A stretch of 64,000 nt of DNA from Flavobacterium sp. 83 (GTDB lineage: Bacteria; Bacteroidota; Bacteroidia; Flavobacteriales; Flavobacteriaceae): assembly GCF_000744835.1 (NCBI RefSeq), contig NZ_JQMS01000001.1, forward strand, positions 1,178,001 to 1,242,000, in the 5' to 3' direction. Numbering within the stretch: the first letter of the stretch is position 1; the number at the start of each line of letters is the position of its first letter. The notes below the pieces were generated by a model. It made no database searches. It was not told where the DNA came from and worked only from the letters and a program-made list of their open reading frames with translations. A program made the translations under genes and the position numbers. Shown here one piece after another: positions 50,491 to 58,872 of this stretch.

Positions 50491-52686
50491 ATGAAGAAAA
50501 TTGCGCTTTTATTCATTGTTTTTTGTACTGGTTTAATTATGTTTTCGCAGGAGCAGCACAAGCCAAAAGTGGGGTTGGTCTTAAGTGGTGGGGGAGCAAA
50601 AGGATTTGCTCATATTGGTGTTTTGAAAGTTCTTGAAGAAGCTGGTGTCAAAATTGATTACATTGGTGGGACTAGTATGGGAGCGGTTATAGGCGGACTT
50701 TATGCCTCGGGATACAATGCGAGCCAGATTGATTCGATTTTTCAATCAACAAATTTTGATGAGTTATTAAACGATTTTATTCCCAGATCTTCCAAAAATT
50801 TTTATGAAAAAAGAAATGACGAATTATATGCGTTGGTTTTGCCATTTAATAATTTAAAAATTGGAATTCCTGAAGCACTGTCAAAAGGAATGTACAATTA
50901 TAATTTATTGAGTAGAATTACTAGAAACGTTAGGCATATAAAGGATTTTAATAAACTTCCCACTCCTTTTTTATGTATTGGAACCAATATAGAAACAGGG
51001 GAACAGGTTTTATTAAATAAAGGGAATTTAGCTCAGGCTATGATTGCCAGTTCCGCGTTTCCATCGTTATTTTCACCGGTAGAAATTGATGGAAAATTAC
51101 TGGTTGATGGTGGTGTTGCTAATAATTATCCCATCGAAGAGGTGCGAAAACTTGGTGCAGATATAATAATAGGTGTTGATGTTCAGGATGATTTATTAGA
51201 TAGAACGCAACTGAAAAACGCAACAAGGATTCTGGTTCAAATCACCAATCTTCAATCTATAGAAAGAATGAAGAAAAATGTAAAAGAAACGGACATCTAT
51301 ATAAAACCAGACATCAAAAACTACGGTGTTATTTCATTCGATAAAGGAAAAGAAATTGTTAGAAAAGGAGAAGAAGCAACTTTCTCTGTTTTTGAAAAAC
51401 TTAAACTATTGGTTGATGAAACAAACCCATACAACAAACCCGCATTAAAAATTGTTACAGACAGTTTGCAAATTAAAAATATAAACTGCAATGAACTGGA
51501 TAATTACACAAAAGATTATGTTGTTGGGAAATTAAGATTTAAGCCAGGTGTTAAAACTACTTACAATGATTTATTGAAAGGAATTAATAATATCAATGCA
51601 ACTCAAAACTTTAGTACAATATCCTATTCGTTAGATGCAAATAATGAACGAGACGACTTAAATATGACTTTAAAGGAAAATCCTACAAAGACCTATTTGA
51701 AATTTGGATTGCATTATGACAGTTTGTTTAAAAGTGGTGTTTTGGTTAATCTAACCCGTAAAAAAACACTTTTTAAAAATGATATAGCTTCACTTGATAT
51801 TGTTTTGGGAGATAATACCCGATATAATTTAGATTATTATATTGAAAATGGATTTAATTTAAGTTTTGGTTTTAAATCCCAATTCAATCAGTTTAATAGA
51901 AATGTCGCTAAAGAAATTAGTAATTTGAATTTAAGTAATGTGAATTCAATCAATGTTGATTTTACAGATTTGACCAATCAAGCTTATTTCCAATCGTTAT
52001 TTGTTCAAAAATTTTTGGTTGGAGCTGGTGTTGAGTTTAAATTTTTAAAAATAAAATCAGAAACGTTGGCTAATGTAGATCCAATAATTGATAATAGTAA
52101 TTATTTAAGTGTTTTTGGATATGCAAAATATGATTCCTTTGACAATAAATATTTCCCTAAAAAAGGATGGTATTTTTCAGGAGATATTCAATCGTATTTA
52201 CTTTCGTCAAATTATACTGGAGACTTTAAACCATTCTCTATAGCTAAAGCGGATTTTGGAATAGCCACAACAATTTTTAAAAACGCAACAATTAAGATTC
52301 AAACGGATGCTGGTTTCTCCTTTGGCAATGAAAGTGTTTCCTTTTTTAATTTTGTTGTAGGAGGTTATGGTTATGCCCCCATAAATAATTTTAAGTATTT
52401 CTATGGGTATGATTTTTTAAGTGTAGCTGCCAATAGTTATATAAAATCAACCGGAACTATTGATTATGAGTTTTACAAAAATAACCATATTAACTTTTCG
52501 GCAAATTTTGCCAATATTGGAGATAAAATTTTTGAATCAGTCAATTGGATTTCGGTTCCTAAGTATTCAGGATATGCAGTAGGCTATGGTCTGGAAACGG
52601 TAATTGGTCCCATAGAAATAAAATATTCCTGGTCTCCTGAAAATCCAAAAGGATATACTTGGTTTAGTGTCGGATTTTTATTTTAA
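50491..52686 (+). CDS. Patatin-like phospholipase fused to POTRA and outer-membrane barrel
   Basis: 731 residues from ATG at 50491 (MKKIALLFIVFCTGLIMF, signal peptide). The patatin domain (about 25-215) has an oxyanion loop LSGGGAKGFAHIGVL, nucleophile elbow GGTSMGAVIGG and the catalytic Asp in VDGGVANNYPIEEV. A POTRA-like section follows around 325-385 (NYTKDYVVGKLRFKPGVKTTYNDLLKGINNI) and then strands to the C-terminal FSVGFLF. The layout matches PlpD/type Vd autotransporter-like proteins, in which the lipase is exported across the outer membrane. Confidence 0.88.
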   Translation: MKKIALLFIVFCTGLIMFSQEQHKPKVGLVLSGGGAKGFAHIGVLKVLEEAGVKIDYIGGTSMGAVIGGLYASGYNASQIDSIFQSTNFDELLNDFIPRSSKNFYEKRNDELYALVLPFNNLKIGIPEALSKGMYNYNLLSRITRNVRHIKDFNKLPTPFLCIGTNIETGEQVLLNKGNLAQAMIASSAFPSLFSPVEIDGKLLVDGGVANNYPIEEVRKLGADIIIGVDVQDDLLDRTQLKNATRILVQITNLQSIERMKKNVKETDIYIKPDIKNYGVISFDKGKEIVRKGEEATFSVFEKLKLLVDETNPYNKPALKIVTDSLQIKNINCNELDNYTKDYVVGKLRFKPGVKTTYNDLLKGINNINATQNFSTISYSLDANNERDDLNMTLKENPTKTYLKFGLHYDSLFKSGVLVNLTRKKTLFKNDIASLDIVLGDNTRYNLDYYIENGFNLSFGFKSQFNQFNRNVAKEISNLNLSNVNSINVDFTDLTNQAYFQSLFVQKFLVGAGVEFKFLKIKSETLANVDPIIDNSNYLSVFGYAKYDSFDNKYFPKKGWYFSGDIQSYLLSSNYTGDFKPFSIAKADFGIATTIFKNATIKIQTDAGFSFGNESVSFFNFVVGGYGYAPINNFKYFYGYDFLSVAANSYIKSTGTIDYEFYKNNHINFSANFANIGDKIFESVNWISVPKYSGYAVGYGLETVIGPIEIKYSWSPENPKGYTWFSVGFLF

Positions 52687-52871
52687 TTGTAATTTATTTC
52701 AATAATAATTCCGATATTTGTTGTTATGGAGACAAAATGGCTAGGTTTATTAGAGTATCTTCAATTCCTTATCAAGAGAAATCCTGAGTAAGCGCCCTTT
52801 TTTTTGATTTAACATAGCATATTATAAAGTAATCTCAACTTTAAATTGTTACACTTTTAAACAAAAAAACC

Positions 52872-54029
52872 ATGCCTTTATATCATAAATTGGGAAGTTT
52901 TCCCCAAAAGAGACACACACAATTCGAAAAACCAAACGGTGGTTTGTACTACGAACAACTTTTTGGAACCGAGGGTTTTCATGGCCATTCGTCATTATTA
53001 TATCATGTTCACAGGCCAACACAGATAAAGGAAATTCTTAATTCTTACTCTGTCGAACCTAAAATCGCCATTGGAAAAAACATAAAATCCTTATTGTTAA
53101 AAGGGTTTGAGTTAAAACCTGAAGATGATTTTTTGGACAGTCGCAAAGCCATGCTGGTCAATAAAGATTGTACTATAGGATTAGCTGCGCCAAAACAATC
53201 CTTGCGAACGTATTTCTATAAAAATGCCGATGCCGATGAAATGATTTTCATTCACAAAGGGAAAGGAAAGTTACGAACCATGATGGGTAATATTCCTTTT
53301 AAATATGGTGATTATCTTATTATTCCACGCGGAATGATTTATCAAATAGATTTTGATACTTTAGAAAACAGATTGTTTTATGTCGAATCATTTGCACCAT
53401 TTTATACTCCAAAACGCTATAAAAACGAATCGGGTCAGCACTTAGAACATTCGCCGTTTTGTGAGCGTGATTTTATTTTACCAAACGAGTTAGAGACGCA
53501 TGATGACAAAGGTGACTTTCTTATCAAAATCAAAAAAGAAGGCATGATTCATGAAGTCGTTTACGCAACACACCCTTTTGATGTTGTGGGTTGGGACGGC
53601 TATAATTTTCCTTACGGATTCAGTATTCACAATTTCGAACCTATAACAGGTCGTGTGCATCAGCCGCCGCCAGTGCATCAAACTTTTGAAACTTCGACTT
53701 TTGTGGTTTGTTCTTTCGTTCCACGATTGTATGATTACCATCCAAAAGCCATTCCTGCGCCTTATAATCATAGCAACATCGACAGCGATGAGGTTTTGTA
53801 TTATGTAGACGGCGATTTCATGAGCCGAAATAATATTGAGCAAGGTCATATCACATTACACCCAAAAGGGATTCCTCACGGACCAGCGCCAGGAGCCATG
53901 GAGCGCAGCATTGGTCAAACCATAACGCACGAATTAGCGGTTATGGTCGATACGTTTCGCCCGTTAATGGTAACCGAAGAAGCGATGGGACTTGACGATG
54001 GACAGTATTATAAATCTTGGGTAGAATAA
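52872..54029 (+). CDS. hmgA: Homogentisate 1,2-dioxygenase
   Basis: 385 residues. It cleaves homogentisate to maleylacetoacetate in tyrosine breakdown. The cupin-type core and iron ligands are visible: HQ-FE in PPPVHQTFETSTFVVCSFVPRLYDYHPKAIPAPYNHSN and the His in HPKGIPHGPAPGAMERSIG. DGDFMSRNNIEQGHITL precedes the last ligand. This is the short bacterial form. hppD follows 268 bases later with a hairpin repeat between them. Confidence 0.95.
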   Translation: MPLYHKLGSFPQKRHTQFEKPNGGLYYEQLFGTEGFHGHSSLLYHVHRPTQIKEILNSYSVEPKIAIGKNIKSLLLKGFELKPEDDFLDSRKAMLVNKDCTIGLAAPKQSLRTYFYKNADADEMIFIHKGKGKLRTMMGNIPFKYGDYLIIPRGMIYQIDFDTLENRLFYVESFAPFYTPKRYKNESGQHLEHSPFCERDFILPNELETHDDKGDFLIKIKKEGMIHEVVYATHPFDVVGWDGYNFPYGFSIHNFEPITGRVHQPPPVHQTFETSTFVVCSFVPRLYDYHPKAIPAPYNHSNIDSDEVLYYVDGDFMSRNNIEQGHITLHPKGIPHGPAPGAMERSIGQTITHELAVMVDTFRPLMVTEEAMGLDDGQYYKSWVE

Positions 54030-54039
54030 CGTCATCCTG

Positions 54040-54187
54040 GGCGCAGTCGAAGGGAGGAGCTATTTCCTGCTATTCGTTGCAAACGAAAGTTACTGAACTC
54101 CAATAAAAATATAAACAAAGTGAAGTAATCTTTTTTTCGGTAAAAAAACCTCAAAAAAGGATTTTCGCTTATATCAGGGCTAGGGCT
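54040..54187 (+). repeat. Dispersed hairpin repeat, copy D, with adjacent GCGCAGTCGA half-repeat
   Basis: The core unit is 54055-54187: it begins GGAGCTATTTCCTGCTATTCG and ends TATATCAGGGCTAGGGCT. The inner part is about 50 bases longer than in copies A-C and includes an extra TTCGTT/AACGAA hairpin. The apical stem is TCTTTTTTTCGG against CCTCAAAAAAGGA. Just upstream, 54031-54050 (GTCATCCTGGGCGCAGTCGA) is a half-copy of the 30835 palindrome. Confidence 0.7.
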
Positions 54188-54297
54188 TTAGAGTAAATAA
54201 CAACTTTTTTTTAAAATTAATAAATCCGTGTACATCTGTTTTATCCGCGTCATCCGCGTTCCAAAACTAGAAGTACCGAATCAAAAAATAAATTACA

Positions 54298-55458
54298 ATG
54301 AGCAAAGAAGTAAAATCAGTAGAATACGGACTAGAAAAAATATTTGAAGGAGCGCAAGATTTCCTTCCTTTGTTAGGAACCGATTATGTAGAGTTCTACG
54401 TAGGAAATGCAAAACAATCTGCACATTATTATAAAACAGCTTTTGGTTACCAATCACTGGCGTATGCAGGATTGGAAACTGGGGTGCGAGACAGAACATC
54501 TTATGTGTTAAAACAAGATAAGATTTGCATCGTATTGACCACGCCATTAACGCAAGATTCTCCCATACACGACCATTTAAGAAAACATGGAGACGGGGTA
54601 AAAGTTGCTGCGCTTTGGGTAGAAGATGCAACAAGCGCTTACGAAGAAACTATGAAACGTGGAGCACGCTCTTTTATGGAGCCAACAGTTGAGAAAGACG
54701 AATTTGGTGAAGTAATACGCTCCGGAATTTATACGTACGGAGAAACCGTTCATATTTTTGTAGAACGCAAAAATTATAATGGTGTTTTCCTTCCAGGATA
54801 TAAGGAATGGAAATCCGATTACAATCCGGAACCAACAGGATTAAAATATATAGACCATATGGTGGGTAATGTAGGTTGGAATGAAATGAATACCTGGGTT
54901 AAGTTCTATGAAGAAGTAATGGGATTTGTGAATTTCCTTTCTTTTGATGACAAACAAATTAATACTGAATATTCGGCCTTGATGAGTAAGGTAATGTCTA
55001 ATGGAAACGGAAGAATTAAATTCCCAATCAACGAACCTGCCGAGGGAAAGAAAAAATCACAAATTGAGGAATATTTAGATTTTTATGGCGGACCTGGAAT
55101 TCAGCATATCGCCATTGCAACAGATGATATTATTAAAACGGTCTCTCAGTTGAAAGCAAGAGGAGTCGAGTTTTTATCAGCTCCTCCGAATACTTATTAT
55201 GAGGCAATTCCAGAGCGATTGGGAGAACACATGAAAATGATGAAAGAGGATTTAAATGAGATCGAAAAGCTAGCCATTATGGTCGATGCGGATGAGGAAG
55301 GGTATTTATTACAAATATTTACAAAACCGGTACAAGACCGACCAACGTTGTTTTTTGAAATAATACAAAGAATGGGAGCTAAAGGTTTTGGCGCGGGTAA
55401 CTTTAAAGCACTTTTCGAATCAATAGAAAGAGAACAAGCATTGCGAGGAACGCTGTAA
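54298..55458 (+). CDS. hppD: 4-hydroxyphenylpyruvate dioxygenase
   Basis: 386 residues. It converts 4-hydroxyphenylpyruvate to homogentisate, the substrate of HmgA. Two vicinal-oxygen-chelate domains are visible: N-terminal DYVEFYVGNAKQSAHYYKTAFGYQ and C-terminal LKYIDHMVGNVGWNEMNTWVKFYEEVMGF. Iron ligands are His in YIDHMV, His in GPGIQHIAIATDD and Glu near DRPTLFFEIIQRMGAKGFGAGNF. The next genes after it are not tyrosine-pathway genes. Confidence 0.96.
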   Translation: MSKEVKSVEYGLEKIFEGAQDFLPLLGTDYVEFYVGNAKQSAHYYKTAFGYQSLAYAGLETGVRDRTSYVLKQDKICIVLTTPLTQDSPIHDHLRKHGDGVKVAALWVEDATSAYEETMKRGARSFMEPTVEKDEFGEVIRSGIYTYGETVHIFVERKNYNGVFLPGYKEWKSDYNPEPTGLKYIDHMVGNVGWNEMNTWVKFYEEVMGFVNFLSFDDKQINTEYSALMSKVMSNGNGRIKFPINEPAEGKKKSQIEEYLDFYGGPGIQHIAIATDDIIKTVSQLKARGVEFLSAPPNTYYEAIPERLGEHMKMMKEDLNEIEKLAIMVDADEEGYLLQIFTKPVQDRPTLFFEIIQRMGAKGFGAGNFKALFESIEREQALRGTL

Positions 55459-55567
55459 AAGCTTGTTATTTTTAGGTTATGTTAAAAAATAGTTAGTAAA
55501 CGAGCTGTTTTTTTGTAAATGTTGTGTTAAATTTCATTTTTTGACTTTATAAACTAGTTTTATTAAT

Positions 55568-55693
55568 TAGCTTTGCACTCGCAAAACAGGAAGGGGTGGT
55601 TTCCTTCCTATTATTGATATAAATTTCATAATTTATAGTTTTTTGGTTAGTTAATAGCATAAAAACTCAGTCATTATTTGACTGAGTTTTTTT
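55568..55693 (+). ncRNA. Candidate small RNA between hppD and the DUF3108 gene
   Basis: A -7 element TAGCTTTG (55568-55575) with TTTG at 55540-55543 (24-base spacing, at the upper limit) is followed by a GC-richer block with AGGAAGGGGTGGTTTCCTTCCT (about 55589-55610) that folds into a hairpin. An AT-rich stretch then leads to an intrinsic terminator at 55661-55693. The resulting transcript would be about 110 bases with no ORF of note. The flanking genes are in the same direction, but the terminator would prevent it from being the leader of the next gene. A Flavo-1-type RNA is one possibility I cannot confirm. Confidence 0.45.
55661..55693 (+). terminator. Intrinsic terminator at the end of the candidate small RNA
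   Basis: AAAAACTCAGTC (55661-55672) and GACTGAGTTTTT (55680-55691) are perfect complements followed by more Ts. It could terminate hppD as well as the candidate RNA. Confidence 0.9.
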
Positions 55694-55750
55694 GTTTTAA
55701 TATATTTGGAACAAAATTTGCAGTTACGGTCAATAAATTGACAAAAAGCA

Positions 55751-56533
55751 ATGAAAAAAATAATACTATTCATCCTATTTATAACCACAGTAAGTTTTGA
55801 TTCTCAAAAAGAAGATGCTTATGATGTGGGCGAGTATTTTAAATTTCGAATTCATTATGGCATAGTGAATGCCGGATACGCTACGCTTGAAGTCAAAGAC
55901 GCAGTTGTAAACAATAAGAAAATTTTTCGTGTAATTGGGAAAGGATACACAACAGGAATGTCACGTTTCTTCTTTAAAGTTGATGATTTATACGAAAGTT
56001 ATATCGATAAGGAAACCAGAAACCCATATCAATTTGTAAGAAAGATCAACGAAGGCGGCTACACTAAAAATCAAGAAGGGTTTTTCAATCAAACTACTAA
56101 TAAAATTCTTGTAAAAGATTACAAACACAAAAACGAGAAAACAATTGTAATTCCTAAGAACACACAAGACATTTTGTCTACTTTTTATTATTTAAGAAAT
56201 TACCCGAGTATTGATAAAATTAAAGTAGGAGAATCAATAGCGATAGACATGTTCTTTGATGATGAATCTACAAAGTTTAAGATGAAATTTATAGGGCGTG
56301 AAGATATTACAACTAAATTTGGCGTTGTTTCTGCTATGGTGTTTAGACCTTTAGTACAATCTGGTCGTGTTTTTAAAGAACAGGAAAGTTTAACTGTTTG
56401 GATTTCAGATGATGATAATAAAATACCCTTGCGAATTAAAGCAAGTTTGGCTGTAGGATCAATCAAAGCAGATTTAGATGAATTTAGGGGATTGAAGAAT
56501 CAGTTTAAAATAAAAAATAATAATGGAGAATAA
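55751..56533 (+). CDS. DUF3108 exported protein
   Basis: 260 residues, signal peptide (KKIILFILFITTVSFDSQK). The mature protein begins AYDVGEYFKFRIHYGIVNAGYATLEV, typical of DUF3108, with NPYQFVRKINEGGY and ILSTFYYLRNYP further on; strand-rich composition suggests a periplasmic or outer-membrane-associated beta protein. The stop overlaps the kynA start by 11 bases, so the two are translationally coupled although no functional relation is known. Function unknown. Confidence 0.85.
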   Translation: MKKIILFILFITTVSFDSQKEDAYDVGEYFKFRIHYGIVNAGYATLEVKDAVVNNKKIFRVIGKGYTTGMSRFFFKVDDLYESYIDKETRNPYQFVRKINEGGYTKNQEGFFNQTTNKILVKDYKHKNEKTIVIPKNTQDILSTFYYLRNYPSIDKIKVGESIAIDMFFDDESTKFKMKFIGREDITTKFGVVSAMVFRPLVQSGRVFKEQESLTVWISDDDNKIPLRIKASLAVGSIKADLDEFRGLKNQFKIKNNNGE

Positions 56534-57449
56534 TAATTCTGAAGCAATTTTAAAAGAAATTGAGCTAAAATACCAAGCAATAGACCAGAAAACCGAAACG
56601 CATTTAGAAGGATTACTTTGGTCTAAGCCAATTACTTATTGGGATTATATTCAAACCGATGCATTATTAAATCTTCAAATTCAAAGAACAATACTTCCCG
56701 ATGAAATGGTTTTTATCATGTATCATCAAGTCAATGAATTGATTTTCAAGATGATTTTATGGGAAATGAACCAAATTTCTTATTGTGAAGATATTAAAGC
56801 AGATTTCTTCACTGAAAGGTTAATGAGGATCAGTCGCTATTTTGATATGCTGACAACTTCTTTCGGAATTATGGAAGACGGAATGGAAGTAGATCAATAC
56901 ATGAAATTTAGAAACACACTTACCCCGGCAAGTGGTTTTCAAAGTGCCCAATATAGATTAATAGAGTTTTGTTCTACTGATTTAATAAATCTTATTGATT
57001 ACCGTTATAGAAGTTCAATTGATAAGAATGCTTCTTTTGAATTTACATTCGAACATTTGTATTGGCAAGCTGCAGGAAAAGATTACCAAACAGGGAAAAA
57101 ATCATTTCTTTTAGAGGAATTTGAAAGAAAATACAAAGGAATGTTCTTAAACCACATGGAGGAATACAAGACTATAAACATATGGCAAAAATTCAAGCAA
57201 CTTCCTGATGCAGATCAAAAAAATCCAGAGTTAATTAAAGCGATGCGCCATTATGATCATACTGTAAATATTACTTGGGTAATGCAGCATTTAAATGTAG
57301 CGATAAAATATATTGATCATAGCGGAAAAGGCGATGGCGAGGCTACCGGTGGAAGTGACTGGAGAAAATACATGCATCCAAAATACCAACGCAGAATATT
57401 TTTTCCTGAATTATGGACAAAGGATGAGCTAGCGCACTGGGGGGAATAA
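56523..57449 (+). CDS. kynA: Tryptophan 2,3-dioxygenase
   Basis: 308 residues. It oxidises L-tryptophan to N-formylkynurenine using heme. The family motifs are WDYIQTDALLNLQ, the region VFIMYHQVNELIFKMILWEMNQI, RISRYFDMLTTSFGIMEDGM, TPASGFQSAQYRLIEF, and the C-terminal TGGSDWRKYMHP that covers the substrate carboxylate. Coupled to the DUF3108 gene by an 11-base overlap and 30 bases before an M23 peptidase gene. 3-HAO of the same pathway is at 3100. Confidence 0.94.
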   Translation: MENNNSEAILKEIELKYQAIDQKTETHLEGLLWSKPITYWDYIQTDALLNLQIQRTILPDEMVFIMYHQVNELIFKMILWEMNQISYCEDIKADFFTERLMRISRYFDMLTTSFGIMEDGMEVDQYMKFRNTLTPASGFQSAQYRLIEFCSTDLINLIDYRYRSSIDKNASFEFTFEHLYWQAAGKDYQTGKKSFLLEEFERKYKGMFLNHMEEYKTINIWQKFKQLPDADQKNPELIKAMRHYDHTVNITWVMQHLNVAIKYIDHSGKGDGEATGGSDWRKYMHPKYQRRIFFPELWTKDELAHWGE

Positions 57450-57478
57450 AAATAATTAGAATACAAAAATAATATAGT

Positions 57479-58699
57479 TTGAAACAAGTATTAATAGCAA
57501 TTATAGTATTGTTTTCTTTGGTTTCTTGCAATAAATCGAATGATACAATAGACGAAGAAATTGTAAAACCAGTAGTTAAAAAAGTAGAGTTTGGGTTTAA
57601 ATACTCTGATTTTAATGTGATTCATGATACCGTCAAAAAAGGCGATACTTTTGGTACGATTATCGAAAATCAAAACATTGGTACAAAGAAAGTTTATGAT
57701 ATCATTGAAAAAGTAAGAGATACATTTGATGTTAGGATAATTAGAATCAACAAACCGTATACGCTGCTTAGATCCAAAAACAAAACAAACAATTTACAAG
57801 TTTTTATTTATCAGCCGGATGCATTAACCTATTATGTTGTTGATTTGCGAGATACAACCGTTGTTGTTTATAAAAAGACAAGACCCGTAACGATTAAGAC
57901 CAGAACAATAGGTGGACTGTTGAAGGGGTCATTGTCAGAAACTCTTGAAAGTGCAAAAGTAGAAGGCGCTTTGGCAAGTAAAATTTCTAAAATTTATGCT
58001 TGGTCCATTGACTTTTTTAAACTTAAAAAAGGAGATCGATTCGCCATTACTTTTACTGAAAGATATATAAATGACTCTGTTTATGATGGAGTTGACAGTC
58101 TTAAAGCTGCCTTTTTTGAATATAAAGGCAAAATTATATATGCATTTCCTTATGCTCAAAATCCATCCTCGAACAAAATTGAATACTATGACGAAGAAGG
58201 AAAGACACTGAAAAATTTCTTTCTTAAAACACCCATTAAATTTAGTAGAATTTCCTCGCGATTTTCAACGAATCGCTTTCATCCTGTGCAACAAATCTGG
58301 AAAGCCCATAAAGGGACTGATTATGCAGCACCATACGGAACCCCTATTACAACTACTGCAGCTGGAATTATTGAGCAAACTGGTTTTACAGCTGGAAACG
58401 GAAACTTTGTAAAAGTAAAACATAATGGAACCTATTCTACTCAATATTTGCACATGTCAAGGATTTTAGTTCGTCGTGGACAACATGTAAATCAAGGACA
58501 AGTTATCGGTTTAGTGGGAAGTACAGGTCTTGCAACAGGTCCTCACGTTTGTTATCGATTTTGGAAAAATGGAGTTCAGGTAGATGCCTTAAAACTCAAA
58601 TTACCTACTGGAGAACCTATGAGTGGCAGAAATAAAGATCGATTCATTAAAGTAATAACTCCTTTGAAATGGGAATTAGACAGTGTTGCAAATTTATAA
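57479..58699 (+). CDS. M23 family peptidoglycan peptidase, lipoprotein
   Basis: 406 residues starting at TTG (57479), because this gives an ideal lipoprotein signal (MKQVLIAIIVLFSLVSC) and no ATG is available nearby. An N-terminal region with KKGDTFGTIIENQNIG (LysM-like or OapA-like binding element) leads to the LytM/M23 domain near 270-380. Zinc ligands are visible in HKGTDYAAPYGTPI (HxxxD), STQYLHMSRI and GPHVCYRFWKNG. It probably cleaves cross-links or acts as an activator at the cell envelope. Probably co-transcribed with kynA. Confidence 0.88.
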   Translation: MKQVLIAIIVLFSLVSCNKSNDTIDEEIVKPVVKKVEFGFKYSDFNVIHDTVKKGDTFGTIIENQNIGTKKVYDIIEKVRDTFDVRIIRINKPYTLLRSKNKTNNLQVFIYQPDALTYYVVDLRDTTVVVYKKTRPVTIKTRTIGGLLKGSLSETLESAKVEGALASKISKIYAWSIDFFKLKKGDRFAITFTERYINDSVYDGVDSLKAAFFEYKGKIIYAFPYAQNPSSNKIEYYDEEGKTLKNFFLKTPIKFSRISSRFSTNRFHPVQQIWKAHKGTDYAAPYGTPITTTAAGIIEQTGFTAGNGNFVKVKHNGTYSTQYLHMSRILVRRGQHVNQGQVIGLVGSTGLATGPHVCYRFWKNGVQVDALKLKLPTGEPMSGRNKDRFIKVITPLKWELDSVANL

Positions 58700-58807
58700 T
58701 TTGACTATTAAAACTATTTCATTCAAATTCAGAATTGTTTTTATACCAATTTTGAATTTCACTATTTTGGCAATTTATCCATAAATTGTTATATAATTGT
58801 AAACACA

Positions 58808-58838
58808 TTTACGGTTAAAACTAATTTCAGTATTTTTG
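58808..58838 (+). promoter_or_regulatory. pgi promoter
   Basis: TTTA at 58808-58811 and TATTTTTG at 58831-58838 are 19 bases apart, matching the Bacteroidetes promoter with one change in the -33 box. The pgi ATG is 34 bases downstream of the -7 element. Confidence 0.65.
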
Positions 58839-58872
58839 TCAAAAATTAAATAAAACTACAATCCAAAAATAA

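Noticed and set aside
52726..52791. 21-codon ORF between the patatin gene and hmgA (starts METKWLGLLEYLQ)
   Set aside because: It has no hydrophobic or structural signature, no clear promoter and no repeat of a known module; chance ORFs of this size are common.
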